DNA of 64,000 nt from Pseudomonas gozinkensis (GCF_014863585.1 NZ_CP062253.1:1142501-1206500); one strand, 5' to 3'. Numbered from the stretch's first letter, positions 47,311-57,811 are shown. A program made the numbers and translations. The notes: generated by a model not told the origin, from the sequence alone.

Positions 47311-47347
47311 CTTATTTGTCCATTATGGACTTTTAGTTTTGTTGAAC
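47311..47347 (-). promoter_or_regulatory. dauB promoter with palindromic operator candidate
   Basis: Read on the minus strand, TTGTTC-N16-CATAAT forms a plausible sigma-70 promoter. The perfect palindrome GTCCAT-T-ATGGAC (47318-47330) covers its -10, as expected for a repressor site; DauR is the candidate ligand. Confidence 0.55.
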
Positions 47348-47359
47348 AATATCCGGGCG

Positions 47360-47393
47360 AAAAAAAAAGCGCAGTCCGTTGCCGGCTGCGCTT
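47360..47393 (-). terminator. Rho-independent terminator of rhlB
   Basis: On the minus strand AAGCGCAG...CTGCGCTT (8-bp stem, inner CCG/CGG pairing) is followed by a run of nine T. It lies 17 nt after the helicase stop and upstream of the dauB promoter. Confidence 0.9.
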
Positions 47394-47409
47394 CTCTTTA
47401 CGACGTCGC

Positions 47410-48888
47410 TTACTGTGTACGCTTGCGCTCAACCGCCCGCAGTAGATGGGTCGGCGGCGTTTCACAGCTGATCTTGCGACCGAGTTTTTCTTCGATGGAC
47501 GGCAACTGATAGGAGTCGTCCTCACCGGCGAAGCTGATCGACACGCCGTCGGCGCCAGCACGACCGGTACGGCCGATACGATGCACGTAGTCGTCCGGGA
47601 CTTCCGGCAGGGTGAAGTTGATCACGTGGCTGATGCCGTCGATGTGGATACCGCGACCGGCCACGTCGGTGGCGACCAGAACGCGGATCTTGCCTTCGCG
47701 GAAGCCTTCCAGCGTCTTGATCCGCTTGTGCTGCGGCACGTCGCCGGACAGCTGCGCGGCGTTGATGCCGTCGCGTACCAGGCGTTCTTCGATGCGTCGC
47801 ACTTCATCCTTGCGGTTGGCGAACACGATCACTCGCTCCCAGCCGTTGTCGTTGACCAGGTTGAAGAGCAGTTTGTACTTGTCGGCACCGGCCACCGCGT
47901 AGATGTGCTGTTCGACGTTCTCGTTGGCCACGTTGGTGACCTCGATTTCGACGATGGCAGGGTCGGTGGTCCACTGCTTGGCGAGGTTCATCACGTCATC
48001 GGTGAAGGTCGCGGAGAACAGCAGGGTCTGGCGTTCGCTTTTCGGCGGGGTCTGGCGAATGATCTGCCGTACTTGCGGGATGAAGCCCATGTCGAGCATG
48101 CGGTCGGCTTCGTCCAGCACCATCACTTCGACCATGTCCAGGTGCACGTCACCGCGCTGGTTGAAGTCGAGCAGACGGCCTGGGGTCGCGACCAGGATGT
48201 CGCAGTGGCGGGCTTCGAGGTGCTTGAGCTGCTTGTCGAAGTCCATGCCGCCGACGAACGTCATGACGTTGAGGCCGGTGTATTTGGTCAGGTCGGCGGC
48301 GTCCTTGGCGATCTGCACCACCAGCTCGCGGGTCGGCGCGATGATCAGCGCCCGTGGCTCGCCCATGTAGCGCTCTTTCGGCGGCGGGGTCTGCAACAGC
48401 TGCGTGATGATCGAGATCAGGAACGCGGCGGTCTTGCCGGTGCCGGTCTGGGCGCGGCCGATGGCGTCTTTGCCGGCGAGGGTGTAACCCAGCACCTGGG
48501 CCTGGATCGGCGTGCAATACGGGAAGCCCAGGTCGTGGATGGCGTGCATCAGTTCCGGGGCGAGTTTGAAATCGTGGAAACGGGTCTTGCCTTCCTGTGG
48601 CTCGACGACGAAGTCTTCGAGTTTCCAGGGAATCACCGGCGCCTTGGGCTTGGGTTCGCGACGTGGTCTGGCCGGTTTCGGTGCTTCGCTGCGGGCCGGC
48701 TCAGTGGCGGGCGCGGCAGCTGGAGCGGGTTTCGGTTCACGTTGAGGCGACGTGGCGGGCGTCTGGCGGTCGGCCTGGCTGGCATCGCTGCGATGACCGG
48801 GGGCGTGCGACGGCGCAGTGGGGACTGGCGCGAGCTGCTCAGCCTCGCTTTTACCGAACATTTTCTTGAGTGCTTTGAGCACGGTCAT
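47410..48888 (-). CDS. rhlB: DEAD-box ATP-dependent RNA helicase RhlB
   Basis: The protein has 492 aa. A low-complexity Pro/Ala/basic N-terminus (residues 15-85) precedes the helicase core: Q motif [10 protein letters not shown], motif I AQTGTGKT, Ia [30 protein letters not shown]. RhlB takes part in mRNA turnover with the degradosome. It is adjacent to dauBAR exactly as PA3861 is in P. aeruginosa. A T9 terminator follows it. Confidence 0.92.
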   Translation of the reverse strand: MTVLKALKKMFGKSEAEQLAPVPTAPSHAPGHRSDASQADRQTPATSPQREPKPAPAAAPATEPARSEAPKPARPRREPKPKAPVIPWKLEDFVVEPQEGKTRFHDFKLAPELMHAIHDLGFPYCTPIQAQVLGYTLAGKDAIGRAQTGTGKTAAFLISIITQLLQTPPPKERYMGEPRALIIAPTRELVVQIAKDAADLTKYTGLNVMTFVGGMDFDKQLKHLEARHCDILVATPGRLLDFNQRGDVHLDMVEVMVLDEADRMLDMGFIPQVRQIIRQTPPKSERQTLLFSATFTDDVMNLAKQWTTDPAIVEIEVTNVANENVEQHIYAVAGADKYKLLFNLVNDNGWERVIVFANRKDEVRRIEERLVRDGINAAQLSGDVPQHKRIKTLEGFREGKIRVLVATDVAGRGIHIDGISHVINFTLPEVPDDYVHRIGRTGRAGADGVSISFAGEDDSYQLPSIEEKLGRKISCETPPTHLLRAVERKRTQ

Positions 48889-48984
48889 CTCATCAATTGG
48901 TTAAGGAATGTACGCCGGCCAGTGTAATGCAAGAAACGGGCGCGGCGTAGTGGGATGATCAAAGGGCGACCCTTGTCGCAATTG

Positions 48985-49668
<684 letters not shown>

Positions 49669-49776
49669 TCATTGAGTGCGTGATTTGCGTGCGCGCCCGG
49701 TTGATCCGTTAAGAAGATGTCGCAAGGGTGCAAGTTTTGCTATTGACCTGTCACTCAATCGCTTCAGCAGCCGGTG

Positions 49777-49792
49777 TGGTACGGGCTTTGCT
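49777..49792 (+). promoter_or_regulatory. Sigma-54 promoter candidate upstream of aapJ
   Basis: TGGTAC-N5-TTGCT has the invariant GG (49778-49779) and GC (49790-49791) at the correct 10-nt spacing and differs from the consensus TGGCAC-N5-TTGCA at two positions. It would leave a leader of about 300 nt before aapJ. The rest of the 49642-50108 gap shows only a GTTCGC/GCGAAC inverted repeat near 49889-49920. Confidence 0.4.
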
Positions 49793-50108
49793 ATGAGGTA
49801 GTCGTGCAATCGTTCTCGCGCCTGGCGGTAACACTATCAGTGAACGCCTGGCGACGGGATAGCAAAGAATCCGGTGATGGATGTTCGCCAATGGCCGCAA
49901 CGGGCTTAGCGAACGTGAAAGGGCTACCGCCCGTTCGGCCGACTGGTGAGAAGTGAGTTGTCCATGATGTGGATTTTCTCCTACTAGACTCATAGCGAAG
50001 GTCCTGCGTCGGTTGACCCCAAAAAAAGCCAACACGGGTCAACAACGCCTCAAAAGGGTGCGACTGGACTCAAGCTCCGACACAACAAGAGCAAAACTGG
50101 AGGTTTGA

Positions 50109-51140
50109 ATGAAGATGTTGAAATCCACTCTGGCGATCGTGACTGCTGCTGCAGTACTGGGTGTCAGCGGGTTCGCTCAGGCGGGTGCAACCCTGGATGC
50201 AGTGAAGAAGAAAGGATTCGTGCAGTGCGGCGTCAGCGATGGCTTGCCAGGCTTCTCGGTTCCGGATTCCACCGGCAAGATCGTGGGTATCGATGCTGAC
50301 GTCTGCCGCGCCGTGGCCGCTGCCGTATTCGGCGACGCGACCAAGGTCAAGTTCAGTCAGTTGAACGCCAAGGAGCGTTTCACCGCTCTGCAGTCGGGCG
50401 AGATCGACATCCTGTCGCGCAACACCACCATGACCAGCTCCCGTGACGCGGGCATGGGCCTGAAATTCCCGGGCTTCATTACCTACTACGACGGCATCGG
50501 CTTCCTGGTAAACAACAAGCTGGGCGTGAAGAGTGCCAAAGAGCTGGACGGTGCAACCATCTGCATCCAGGCCGGTACCACCACCGAGCTGAACGTTTCC
50601 GACTACTTCCGCGGCAACGGTCTGAAATACACCCCGATCACTTTCGACACCTCCGATGAAAGCGCCAAGTCGCTGGAATCCGGTCGTTGCGACGTGCTGA
50701 CCTCCGACAAGTCCCAGCTGTTCGCCCAGCGCAGCAAGCTGGCTTCGCCGAAGGACTACGTGGTTCTGCCGGAAACCATTTCCAAGGAACCTCTGGGCCC
50801 GGTCGTGCGTAACGGCGACGACGAGTGGCTGGCCATCGTTCGTTGGGTTGGCTACGCGCTGCTGAACACCGAAGAAGCAGGCATCTCTTCGAAAAACGTC
50901 GAAGCTGAAGCCAAAGCGACCAAGAACCCGGATGTCGCTCGTATGCTCGGCGCAGACGGCGAATACGGCAAAGACCTGAAACTGCCGAAGGACTGGGTCG
51001 TACAGATCGTCAAGCAAGTCGGCAACTACGGCGAAATCTTCGAGAAAAACCTCGGCAAGAGCACTCCGCTGGAAATCGACCGCGGCCTGAACGCGCTGTG
51101 GAACAACGGCGGCATTCAATACGCACCACCAGTGCGCTGA
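50109..51140 (+). CDS. aapJ: General L-amino acid ABC transporter, periplasmic binding protein AapJ
   Basis: The protein has 343 aa with a signal peptide ending near GFAQA-GA (residue about 26). It is a solute-binding protein of the polar amino acid family: VGIDADVCRAVAAAVFGD, ILSRNTTMTSSRD, QAGTTTELNVSDYFR. It is long for the family, as is typical of AapJ. The ribosome-binding site GGAGG precedes the ATG. It is the first gene of aapJQMP; a strong hairpin follows its stop, probably favouring higher expression of the binding protein. Confidence 0.94.
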   Translation: MKMLKSTLAIVTAAAVLGVSGFAQAGATLDAVKKKGFVQCGVSDGLPGFSVPDSTGKIVGIDADVCRAVAAAVFGDATKVKFSQLNAKERFTALQSGEIDILSRNTTMTSSRDAGMGLKFPGFITYYDGIGFLVNNKLGVKSAKELDGATICIQAGTTTELNVSDYFRGNGLKYTPITFDTSDESAKSLESGRCDVLTSDKSQLFAQRSKLASPKDYVVLPETISKEPLGPVVRNGDDEWLAIVRWVGYALLNTEEAGISSKNVEAEAKATKNPDVARMLGADGEYGKDLKLPKDWVVQIVKQVGNYGEIFEKNLGKSTPLEIDRGLNALWNNGGIQYAPPVR

Positions 51141-51147
51141 TGGTTCT

Positions 51148-51176
51148 GTCACCCGGCAGGCCAACTGCCGGGTGAC
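51148..51176 (+). terminator. Strong intraoperonic hairpin after aapJ (partial terminator/stabiliser)
   Basis: Perfect 12-bp arms GTCACCCGGCAG and CTGCCGGGTGAC around GCCAA, with no U-tract. It is placed between aapJ and aapQ, where such hairpins commonly protect the binding-protein mRNA. Confidence 0.8.
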
Positions 51177-51205
51177 GTTCTGTTCCATTATTTCCGGGGC
51201 ACTTC

Positions 51206-52387
51206 ATGCAAAATTCAATCGGCGCACCAAAGCAGAGGCTCAGCCTCAGCGATCCACGAGTGCGTGCGTGGGTATTTCAGATCATCACCATCGTGGCGGT
51301 GGTCTCCCTGGGCTGGTATCTGTTCGATAACACCCAGACCAACCTGCAACACCGGGGTATCACTTCGGGGTTCGACTTTCTCGAGCGCAGTGCCGGGTTC
51401 GGCATCGCTCAACACCTGATCTCCTACACCGAAGCGGACAGTTATGCCCGGGTGTTCGTCATCGGCCTGCTCAACACGCTGCTGGTGACCTTCATCGGCG
51501 TGATCCTGGCCACGATCCTCGGCTTCATCGTCGGCGTCGCGCGCCTGTCGAAGAACTGGATCATTTCCAAACTGGCAACGGTGTACGTGGAGGTTTTCCG
51601 TAACATCCCGCCTCTGCTGCAGATCCTGTTCTGGTACTTCGCGGTGTTCCTGACCATGCCGGGGCCGCGCAACAGCCATAACTTCGGCGATACCTTCTTC
51701 GTCAGCAGCCGTGGCCTGAACATGCCGGCCGCGCAAATGGCCGACGGCTTCTGGGCGTTCGTGATCAGCATCGTGGTGGCTATCGTCGCTATCGTGCTGA
51801 TGAGCCGCTGGGCCAACAAGCGCTTTGAAGCCACTGGCGAGCCGTTCCACAAGTTCTGGGCCGGCCTGGCGCTGTTCCTGGTGATTCCGGCGGTGTGCGC
51901 GCTGATTTTCGGTGCACCCGTGCACTGGGAAATGCCGAAGCTGCAAGGCTTCAACTTCGTCGGTGGCTGGGTGCTGATTCCGGAACTGCTGGCCTTGACC
52001 CTGGCGCTGACGGTGTACACCGCGGCGTTCATCGCCGAGATCGTGCGTTCGGGCATCAAGTCGGTCAGCCACGGCCAGACCGAAGCGGCGCATTCGCTCG
52101 GCCTGCGCAACGGTCCGACCCTGCGCAAGGTGATCATTCCGCAAGCGCTGCGGGTCATCATCCCGCCGCTGACCAGCCAATACCTGAACCTGGCGAAGAA
52201 CTCCTCGCTGGCGGCCGGTATCGGTTATCCGGAAATGGTTTCGCTGTTCGCCGGCACCGTGCTGAACCAGACCGGTCAGGCCATCGAAGTCATTGCCATC
52301 ACCATGAGCGTGTACCTGGCGATCAGTATCAGCATTTCCCTGCTGATGAACTGGTACAACAAGCGCATTGCGCTGATCGAGCGGTAA
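51206..52387 (+). CDS. aapQ: General L-amino acid ABC transporter permease AapQ
   Basis: The protein has 393 aa and about eight membrane segments. The EAA loop EAAHSLGLRNGPTLRKVIIP (about residues 292-311) contacts the ATPase. The long insertion between the first segments is typical of AapQ. It pairs with AapM to form the inner-membrane channel. It is 10 nt before aapM. Confidence 0.93.
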   Translation: MQNSIGAPKQRLSLSDPRVRAWVFQIITIVAVVSLGWYLFDNTQTNLQHRGITSGFDFLERSAGFGIAQHLISYTEADSYARVFVIGLLNTLLVTFIGVILATILGFIVGVARLSKNWIISKLATVYVEVFRNIPPLLQILFWYFAVFLTMPGPRNSHNFGDTFFVSSRGLNMPAAQMADGFWAFVISIVVAIVAIVLMSRWANKRFEATGEPFHKFWAGLALFLVIPAVCALIFGAPVHWEMPKLQGFNFVGGWVLIPELLALTLALTVYTAAFIAEIVRSGIKSVSHGQTEAAHSLGLRNGPTLRKVIIPQALRVIIPPLTSQYLNLAKNSSLAAGIGYPEMVSLFAGTVLNQTGQAIEVIAITMSVYLAISISISLLMNWYNKRIALIER

Positions 52388-52397
52388 GGAATAGCGC

Positions 52398-53495
52398 ATG
52401 AGTACTCATACTTTCAAACCCGACATGCCGCCGCCGGCCAAGGTCTTCGGCCCGATGGCGTGGATCCGCGCGAACATGTTCTCCAGCTGGCTCAACACCC
52501 TGCTGACCCTGTTTGCGTTCTACCTGATCTACCTGGTGGTGCCGCCGATCCTCAGCTGGGCGATCATCGATGCCAACTGGGTCGGCACCACCCGCGCCGA
52601 CTGCACCAAGGACGGCGCTTGCTGGGTCTTCATCCAGCAGCGTTTCGGCCAGTTCATGTACGGCTACTACCCGCCGGAACTGCGCTGGCGCGTGGACCTG
52701 ACCGTGTGGCTGGCGGTCATCGGCGTGGCGCCACTGTTCATCAAGCGCGTGGCGCACAAGGCGGTGTACGGCCTGAGCTTCCTGGTGGTCTACCCGATCG
52801 TTGCCTGGTGCCTGCTGCATGGCGGCGTCTTCGGCCTCGACACCGTTGCGACCAGCCAGTGGGGCGGTCTGATGCTGACCCTGGTGATCGCCACTGTCGG
52901 CATCGCCGGTGCGTTGCCGCTGGGGATTGTCCTGGCGCTGGGCCGACGCTCGAACATGCCGGCGATCCGTGTGGTCTGCGTGACCTTCATCGAGTTCTGG
53001 CGCGGCGTGCCGTTGATCACGGTGCTGTTCATGTCTTCGGTGATGCTGCCGCTGTTCCTGCCCGAAGGCATGAACTTCGACAAGCTGCTGCGGGCGCTGA
53101 TCGGCGTGATCCTGTTCCAGTCGGCGTACGTCGCCGAGGTGGTGCGCGGCGGTCTGCAAGCGATCCCCAAAGGTCAGTACGAAGCCGCGGCCGCGATGGG
53201 CCTCGGTTACTGGCGCGCCATGGGCCTGGTGATTCTGCCGCAAGCCCTGAAACTGGTGATTCCCGGCATCGTCAACACCTTCATCGCGCTGTTCAAGGAC
53301 ACCAGCCTTGTGATCATCATCGGCCTTTTTGACCTGCTCAACAGCGTCAAGCAAGCCGCTGCCGATCCGAAATGGCTGGGCATGGCCACCGAAGGCTACG
53401 TGTTCGCCGCCCTGGTGTTCTGGATTTTCTGTTTTGGTATGTCGCGCTATTCCATGCACCTGGAACGCAAGCTCGACACTGGCCACAAGCGTTAG
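52398..53495 (+). CDS. aapM: General L-amino acid ABC transporter permease AapM
   Basis: The protein has 365 aa of HisM type. The EAA loop is [35 protein letters not shown] and [14 protein letters not shown] are typical. It is the second permease of aapJQMP, 11 nt upstream of aapP. Confidence 0.93.
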   Translation: MSTHTFKPDMPPPAKVFGPMAWIRANMFSSWLNTLLTLFAFYLIYLVVPPILSWAIIDANWVGTTRADCTKDGACWVFIQQRFGQFMYGYYPPELRWRVDLTVWLAVIGVAPLFIKRVAHKAVYGLSFLVVYPIVAWCLLHGGVFGLDTVATSQWGGLMLTLVIATVGIAGALPLGIVLALGRRSNMPAIRVVCVTFIEFWRGVPLITVLFMSSVMLPLFLPEGMNFDKLLRALIGVILFQSAYVAEVVRGGLQAIPKGQYEAAAAMGLGYWRAMGLVILPQALKLVIPGIVNTFIALFKDTSLVIIIGLFDLLNSVKQAAADPKWLGMATEGYVFAALVFWIFCFGMSRYSMHLERKLDTGHKR

Positions 53496-53506
53496 GAGTT
53501 TTTTCG

Positions 53507-54271
53507 ATGAGCGAAGCAATCAAAAAGCCAGTGGGCCCTGAAGGCATCATTCAGATGCAGGGCGTGAACAAGTGGTACGGCCAGTTCCATGTGCTGAAAG
53601 ACATTAACCTCAACGTGCGTCAGGGCGAGCGTATCGTGCTGTGCGGTCCGTCGGGTTCCGGCAAGTCCACGACCATCCGCTGCCTCAACCGTCTGGAAGA
53701 GCACCAGCAGGGCCGCATCGTGGTCGATGGCGTGGAGCTGACCAACGACCTCAAGCAGATCGAAGCGATCCGCCGTGAAGTCGGCATGGTGTTCCAGCAC
53801 TTCAACCTGTTTCCGCACCTGACCATCCTGCAGAACTGCACCCTGGCGCCTATGTGGGTGCGCAAGATGCCCAAGCGCAAGGCCGAGGAAATCGCCATGC
53901 ATTACCTGGAGCGCGTACGCATTCCGGAGCAGGCGCACAAGTACCCGGGGCAACTGTCCGGCGGTCAGCAGCAGCGTGTGGCGATCGCCCGCGCACTGTG
54001 CATGAAACCGAAAATCATGCTGTTCGACGAACCGACCTCGGCACTCGACCCGGAGATGGTGAAGGAGGTACTGGACACCATGATCGGCCTGGCCGAAGAC
54101 GGCATGACCATGCTCTGCGTGACCCACGAAATGGGCTTCGCCCGCACCGTGGCCAACCGCGTGATCTTCATGGACAAGGGCGAAATCGTTGAGCAGGCGG
54201 CACCGAACGACTTCTTCGACAATCCACAGAATGATCGGACCAAGTTGTTCCTGAGTCAGATTCTGCATTGA
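53507..54271 (+). CDS. aapP: General L-amino acid ABC transporter ATPase AapP
   Basis: The protein has 254 aa from ATG 53507 with AGGAG (53494-53498) upstream. Walker A is GPSGSGKS, the signature LSGGQQQR, Walker [13 protein letters not shown], and the H-loop is in VTHEMGF. It energises uptake of a broad range of L-amino acids. A strong terminator closes the operon. Confidence 0.95.
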   Translation: MSEAIKKPVGPEGIIQMQGVNKWYGQFHVLKDINLNVRQGERIVLCGPSGSGKSTTIRCLNRLEEHQQGRIVVDGVELTNDLKQIEAIRREVGMVFQHFNLFPHLTILQNCTLAPMWVRKMPKRKAEEIAMHYLERVRIPEQAHKYPGQLSGGQQQRVAIARALCMKPKIMLFDEPTSALDPEMVKEVLDTMIGLAEDGMTMLCVTHEMGFARTVANRVIFMDKGEIVEQAAPNDFFDNPQNDRTKLFLSQILH

Positions 54272-54284
54272 TATCTGATGCATA

Positions 54285-54318
54285 AAACAAACCCGGCCTT
54301 GTGCCGGGTTTGTTTTTT
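54285..54318 (+). terminator. Rho-independent terminator of the aap operon
   Basis: Perfect 13-bp arms AAACAAACCCGGC and GCCGGGTTTGTTT around CTTGT, then T-rich. It ends 6 nt before the mqsA stop and may serve both convergent operons. Confidence 0.93.
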
Positions 54319-54323
54319 GGGGA

Positions 54324-54812
54324 TCAGGACACGGTGAGGGTTTCGTGTTCTTTGTGGACGGTGTGCGTGAAGCCTCTCAAGTCTGCTCCTTCGCCGAGAG
54401 ACTTCGCATCAGTCAGCAAGTGCGGGTAACGATCCAACAGTCGCATCAGCAGTATCAGTGCTTTGGGCGGCAATATTTCGCCGCGCTCGTAGCGAGAGAA
54501 AGCGTTATGTCCTCCACCCGACAATAATTGCACTGTCTCTTTTTGCGTAAGGTGCAATTTTCGACGGATACGCCTCATCTCGTCACCGATCATTTGCCTG
54601 GCAGCGAATACCAGTTCATCCCCTGCTTCCCCAAAACGTTCCGCGCTGTCAGTGTCGAAGTCCCACTCGACCTCACCGCACTTCTGGCACTCCCAGCCAG
54701 AAAGATTATCTACACGGCGCTCCATGCCTTTGACACTCAAGGTTTCGGCGCGACCCTCGAAATGCCTCATTCCCTCACGTGCACCGCAGCTGACACATTG
54801 CTGGGTTTTCAT
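54324..54812 (-). CDS. mqsA: MqsA-type antitoxin (zinc finger + XRE helix-turn-helix)
   Basis: The protein has 162 aa. The N-terminal YgiT-type zinc finger uses Cys6, Cys9, Cys42 and Cys45 (QQCVSCG; ECQKCG). The C-terminal XRE helix-turn-helix (about 75-130) has LTQKETVQLLSGGGHNAFSR and YERGEILPP. It neutralises MqsR and represses the operon. The tail of about 25 residues after the DNA-binding domain is longer than in E. coli MqsA (131 aa). Its start overlaps the mqsR stop by 4 nt (ATGA). Confidence 0.9.
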   Translation of the reverse strand: MKTQQCVSCGAREGMRHFEGRAETLSVKGMERRVDNLSGWECQKCGEVEWDFDTDSAERFGEAGDELVFAARQMIGDEMRRIRRKLHLTQKETVQLLSGGGHNAFSRYERGEILPPKALILLMRLLDRYPHLLTDAKSLGEGADLRGFTHTVHKEHETLTVS

Positions 54813-55117
54813 GGGTTTTTCTCCTTGAAGGAAATTACCGGTGGGCCGCCTGGGCGGTAGGTCACCTTGATGTAAATCTCCTGATCTTGTGAAGTGATGT
54901 GATACACGTCCTGCCAGACTCGATGATCGTCATAAGTGGTCATGGATTTGTGCAACATCCTGTTCTGTAACTCGAAAACGATCTCTTGCATCTCTCTGAA
55001 GCTAAAGCCGAGCTTCTCACCGGATTTTGCCGAAGACCTGGTGAAGGCTTTTTTGCCAAGTCGCCTGACCTCAGCCTTGATCACCACCAAGTCGTAATGG
55101 GGTGTGTTCTTTTCCAT
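54809..55117 (-). CDS. mqsR: MqsR-type mRNA interferase toxin
   Basis: The protein has 102 aa of the RelE fold. The catalytic residues known from E. coli MqsR (Lys56, Gln68, Tyr81) are kept one position later as Lys57, Gln69 and Tyr82 in HKSMTTYDDH, VWQDVY and EIYIKV. The C-terminus ISFKEK is also conserved. The toxin gene comes first and the antitoxin second, as is usual for mqsRA. A perfect 23-bp palindrome lies 23 nt upstream. Confidence 0.92.
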   Translation of the reverse strand: MEKNTPHYDLVVIKAEVRRLGKKAFTRSSAKSGEKLGFSFREMQEIVFELQNRMLHKSMTTYDDHRVWQDVYHITSQDQEIYIKVTYRPGGPPVISFKEKNP

Positions 55118-55140
55118 AAGAAACCAAAACCCTGTCCCTG

Positions 55141-55163
55141 AAATTACCCTTAAAGGGTAATTT
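55141..55163 (-). promoter_or_regulatory. Operator candidate of mqsRA (perfect palindrome)
   Basis: AAATTACCCTT-A-AAGGGTAATTT has 11-bp arms around one base. It lies just upstream of mqsR, the expected place for MqsA binding. The core ACCCTTAAAGGGT has the same layout as, but a different sequence from, the E. coli AACCT/AGGTT site. Confidence 0.7.
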
Positions 55164-55283
55164 TGACTAATTGAAAATCCCGCTCCATTTGCCTCTCTCT
55201 GACCCTAGGTGGTTGCCGTCCTACACGGAGCTGACTAACATGTCAGAAAATTCATCCCATGATTGGATGAAAGGGCGAATCCT

Positions 55284-55943
55284 ATGTCAGACATTTCTCC
55301 ACTCATTAAGCGATCCCTGGTCGATCAGGCCCTGGATCAATTGCGCCAGCGCATCACCGACGGCACGTGGCAGGTCGGTCAGCGTTTGCCGACCGAGCCC
55401 GAGCTGTGTGCCGAGCTCGGCATCAGCCGCAACACCGTGCGCGAGGCGATGCGGGTGCTGGCGTTTTCCGGGTTGATCGAAATTCGTCAGGGTGACGGCA
55501 GTTACCTGCGGGCGGTGGTCGATCCGATGGACACGCTCAAGGCACTGTCGAAATGCTCGCTGGATCAGGCCCGGGAAACCCGGCACATCCTCGAAGTCGA
55601 GGCCATTGGCCTGGCGGCATTACGCCGGACCGATGAAGACCTCGTCGCGTTGCGCGAGGCGCTGGGTGTCGCCGGCAGCCACTACCACGGCGATCTCGAC
55701 AGTTACATCCGCTGCGATCTGGTCTTCCACCGTCGTCTGGTGGATGCCGCGCACAACCCGACCCTCAGCGAGCTGTATCGCTATTTTTCCAGCATCGTCG
55801 GCGCGCAATTGCGCCAGACCCTGAACATCGTCCCCCGTCGACAGGAAGTCTTCGATTTGCACGTCGCCTTGCTTGAGGCCGTCGAGCAACGCGATCCGGA
55901 GCGGGCCAAAGCCCTGTCGAGGCAGTTGATCAATGAACCTTGA
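55284..55943 (+). CDS. GntR/FadR-family transcriptional regulator
   Basis: The protein has 219 aa from ATG 55284 with AAAGGG upstream. The N-terminal winged helix is GQRLPTEPELCAELGISRNT with VREAMRVLAFSGLIEIRQGD. The C-terminal FCD helical domain (about 90-215) binds a small carboxylate. It overlaps the MFS gene by 11 nt and so probably controls it and is translated with it. The effector is unknown. Confidence 0.9.
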   Translation: MSDISPLIKRSLVDQALDQLRQRITDGTWQVGQRLPTEPELCAELGISRNTVREAMRVLAFSGLIEIRQGDGSYLRAVVDPMDTLKALSKCSLDQARETRHILEVEAIGLAALRRTDEDLVALREALGVAGSHYHGDLDSYIRCDLVFHRRLVDAAHNPTLSELYRYFSSIVGAQLRQTLNIVPRRQEVFDLHVALLEAVEQRDPERAKALSRQLINEP

Positions 55944-57237
55944 AACCGAGAAAACCATGTCCCGCCCAGAAGTCTCCCCAGCACCCGTTCGCAAGGCCGA
56001 GCTCGAAGAGTTGTTGATCGACGCCGAAGCCGATGACGAGCAGGTGCAGCAAAGCCATCCGCTGGTACGGCGTCCGTGGCTGTTGCTGCTGGGGTTGATT
56101 CTGGTGGCGTTGAACCTGCGTCCGGCGCTGTCGAGCATGGCGCCGCTGCTCAGCGAAGTGTCGAAAAGCCTTGGCTTGTCCGCCGCTCAGGCGGGTTTGC
56201 TGACGACGTTGCCGGTGCTCTGCCTCGGTCTGTTCGCGCCGCTGGCCCCGGTGCTCGCGCGGCGTTTCGGTGCCGAGCGGGTGGTGCTGGGGATTCTTCT
56301 GACACTGGCCGGCGGCATCATCCTGCGCAGCAACTTTGGCGAAATCGGTCTGTTCGCCGGCAGCGTGCTGGGCGGCGCGAGCATCGGCATCATCGGCGTG
56401 TTGCTGCCGGGCATCGTCAAGCGCGACTTCGCCAAACATGCCGGCACCATGACTGGCGTCTACACCATGGCTCTGTGCCTGGGCGCGGCGATGGCGGCGG
56501 GTTCCAGCGTGCCATTGAGCGAACACTTCGATCACAGCTGGGCCATGGGCCTGGGTTTCTGGGTGATACCGGCGCTGGTGGCGGCAGTGTTCTGGCTGCC
56601 GCAAATCGGCCAGAAGCACGGCGCACACAACGTTGCCTATCGAGTGCGCGGTCTGCTGCGTGATCCGCTGGCCTGGCAGGTGACCTTGTACATGGGGCTG
56701 CAGTCGTCGCTGGCCTACATCGTGTTCGGCTGGCTGCCGTCGATCCTCATCGGTCGCGGTCTGACGCCGACCCAGGCCGGCCTGGTGCTGTCCGGTTCGG
56801 TGATTATCCAGCTCGCCAGCTCCCTGGCGGCACCATGGCTGGCCACGCGCGGCAAGGATCAGCGGCTGGCGATCGTGGTGGTGATGGCGCTGACCCTCGG
56901 CGGCCTGTTCGGTTGCCTCTACGCGCCGATCGAAGGGTTGTGGGGCTGGGCGATCCTGCTGGGCCTGGGGCAGGGCGGTACGTTCAGCCTGGCGCTGACC
57001 CTGATCGTGCTGCGCTCGCGGGATTCCCACGTGGCGGCGAACCTGTCGAGCATGTCCCAGGGCTTCGGCTACACCCTCGCGTCCATGGGGCCGTTCGCGG
57101 TCGGCGTGGTGCACGACTGGACTGGCGGCTGGAACGCCGTGGGCTGGATCTTCGGCATCATCGGTGCGGGAGCGATACTCGCCGGCCTCGGCGCCGGGCG
57201 TGCGTTGTACGTGCAGGTGGTAAGCGAAAAGGTCTGA
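55933..57237 (+). CDS. MFS transporter, CynX/NimT family
   Basis: The protein has 434 aa from ATG 55933 (an ATG at 55957 is an alternative). Twelve membrane segments start at about residue 45 (RRPWLLLLGLILVALNLRPA, the CynX family opening). A cytoplasmic N-terminal extension of about 45 residues is acidic. Family members are annotated as cyanate or 2-nitroimidazole transporters, but the substrate here is unknown. Its start lies inside the GntR gene. Confidence 0.87.
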   Translation: MNLETEKTMSRPEVSPAPVRKAELEELLIDAEADDEQVQQSHPLVRRPWLLLLGLILVALNLRPALSSMAPLLSEVSKSLGLSAAQAGLLTTLPVLCLGLFAPLAPVLARRFGAERVVLGILLTLAGGIILRSNFGEIGLFAGSVLGGASIGIIGVLLPGIVKRDFAKHAGTMTGVYTMALCLGAAMAAGSSVPLSEHFDHSWAMGLGFWVIPALVAAVFWLPQIGQKHGAHNVAYRVRGLLRDPLAWQVTLYMGLQSSLAYIVFGWLPSILIGRGLTPTQAGLVLSGSVIIQLASSLAAPWLATRGKDQRLAIVVVMALTLGGLFGCLYAPIEGLWGWAILLGLGQGGTFSLALTLIVLRSRDSHVAANLSSMSQGFGYTLASMGPFAVGVVHDWTGGWNAVGWIFGIIGAGAILAGLGAGRALYVQVVSEKV

Positions 57238-57244
57238 TACGCAC

Positions 57245-57283
57245 ACACTGTCGGTATTCGAAATGCGAATGCCGATAGTGTTT
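57245..57283 (+). terminator. Long-stem terminator after the CynX-like gene
   Basis: ACACTGTCGGTATTCG and CGAATGCCGATAGTGT pair over 16 bp (two G-U wobbles in RNA) around AAATG, followed by TTT. It lies 8 nt after the stop. Confidence 0.7.
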
Positions 57284-57337
57284 CGGGCGTTTGCGGATTA
57301 TCGTGCTGGCAATCTGTACCTTTCCTGGAGATTGCCC

Positions 57338-57811
57338 ATGAGTGAAGAAGCCCACAGCGCCCTGATCACCCGTTTCTACCAGGCTTTCCAGCGCCTCGAC
57401 GCCGAGGCCATGGCGGCTTGCTACACCGACGACGTGGTGTTCAGCGATCCGGCCTTCGGCGAGCTGCGCGGCCGCGATGCCGGCGATATGTGGCGGATGC
57501 TCACCACCCGCGCCAAGGACTTCTCCCTGACCTTCGACAATGTTCGCGCCGACGAGCGCAGCGGCGGCGCCCACTGGGTAGCGACGTACCTGTTCAGCCA
57601 GACCGGCAACATCGTGATCAACGACATCCAGGCACGTTTCGTCTTCCGTGACGGCAGGATCTGCGAACACCACGACCACTTCGATCTGTGGCGCTGGTCG
57701 CGCCAGGCACTGGGTTTCAAAGGCCTGCTGCTGGGCTGGACGCCGCTGGTGCGCAACGCCGTCCGCGCCCAGGCGCTGAAAGGGCTGAAGGCATTTCAAG
57801 CGAGTCGCTGA
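57338..57811 (+). CDS. NTF2-like / SnoaL-like domain protein
   Basis: The protein has 157 aa from ATG 57338, with TGGAG upstream. It shows the NTF2-fold pattern: helix LITRFYQAFQRLDAEAMAAC, YTDDVVFSDPAFGELRGRD, then a sheet ending EHHDHFDLWRWSRQALGF. Such proteins include steroid isomerase-like and polyketide cyclase-like enzymes. No specific role is visible. Confidence 0.82.
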   Translation: MSEEAHSALITRFYQAFQRLDAEAMAACYTDDVVFSDPAFGELRGRDAGDMWRMLTTRAKDFSLTFDNVRADERSGGAHWVATYLFSQTGNIVINDIQARFVFRDGRICEHHDHFDLWRWSRQALGFKGLLLGWTPLVRNAVRAQALKGLKAFQASR

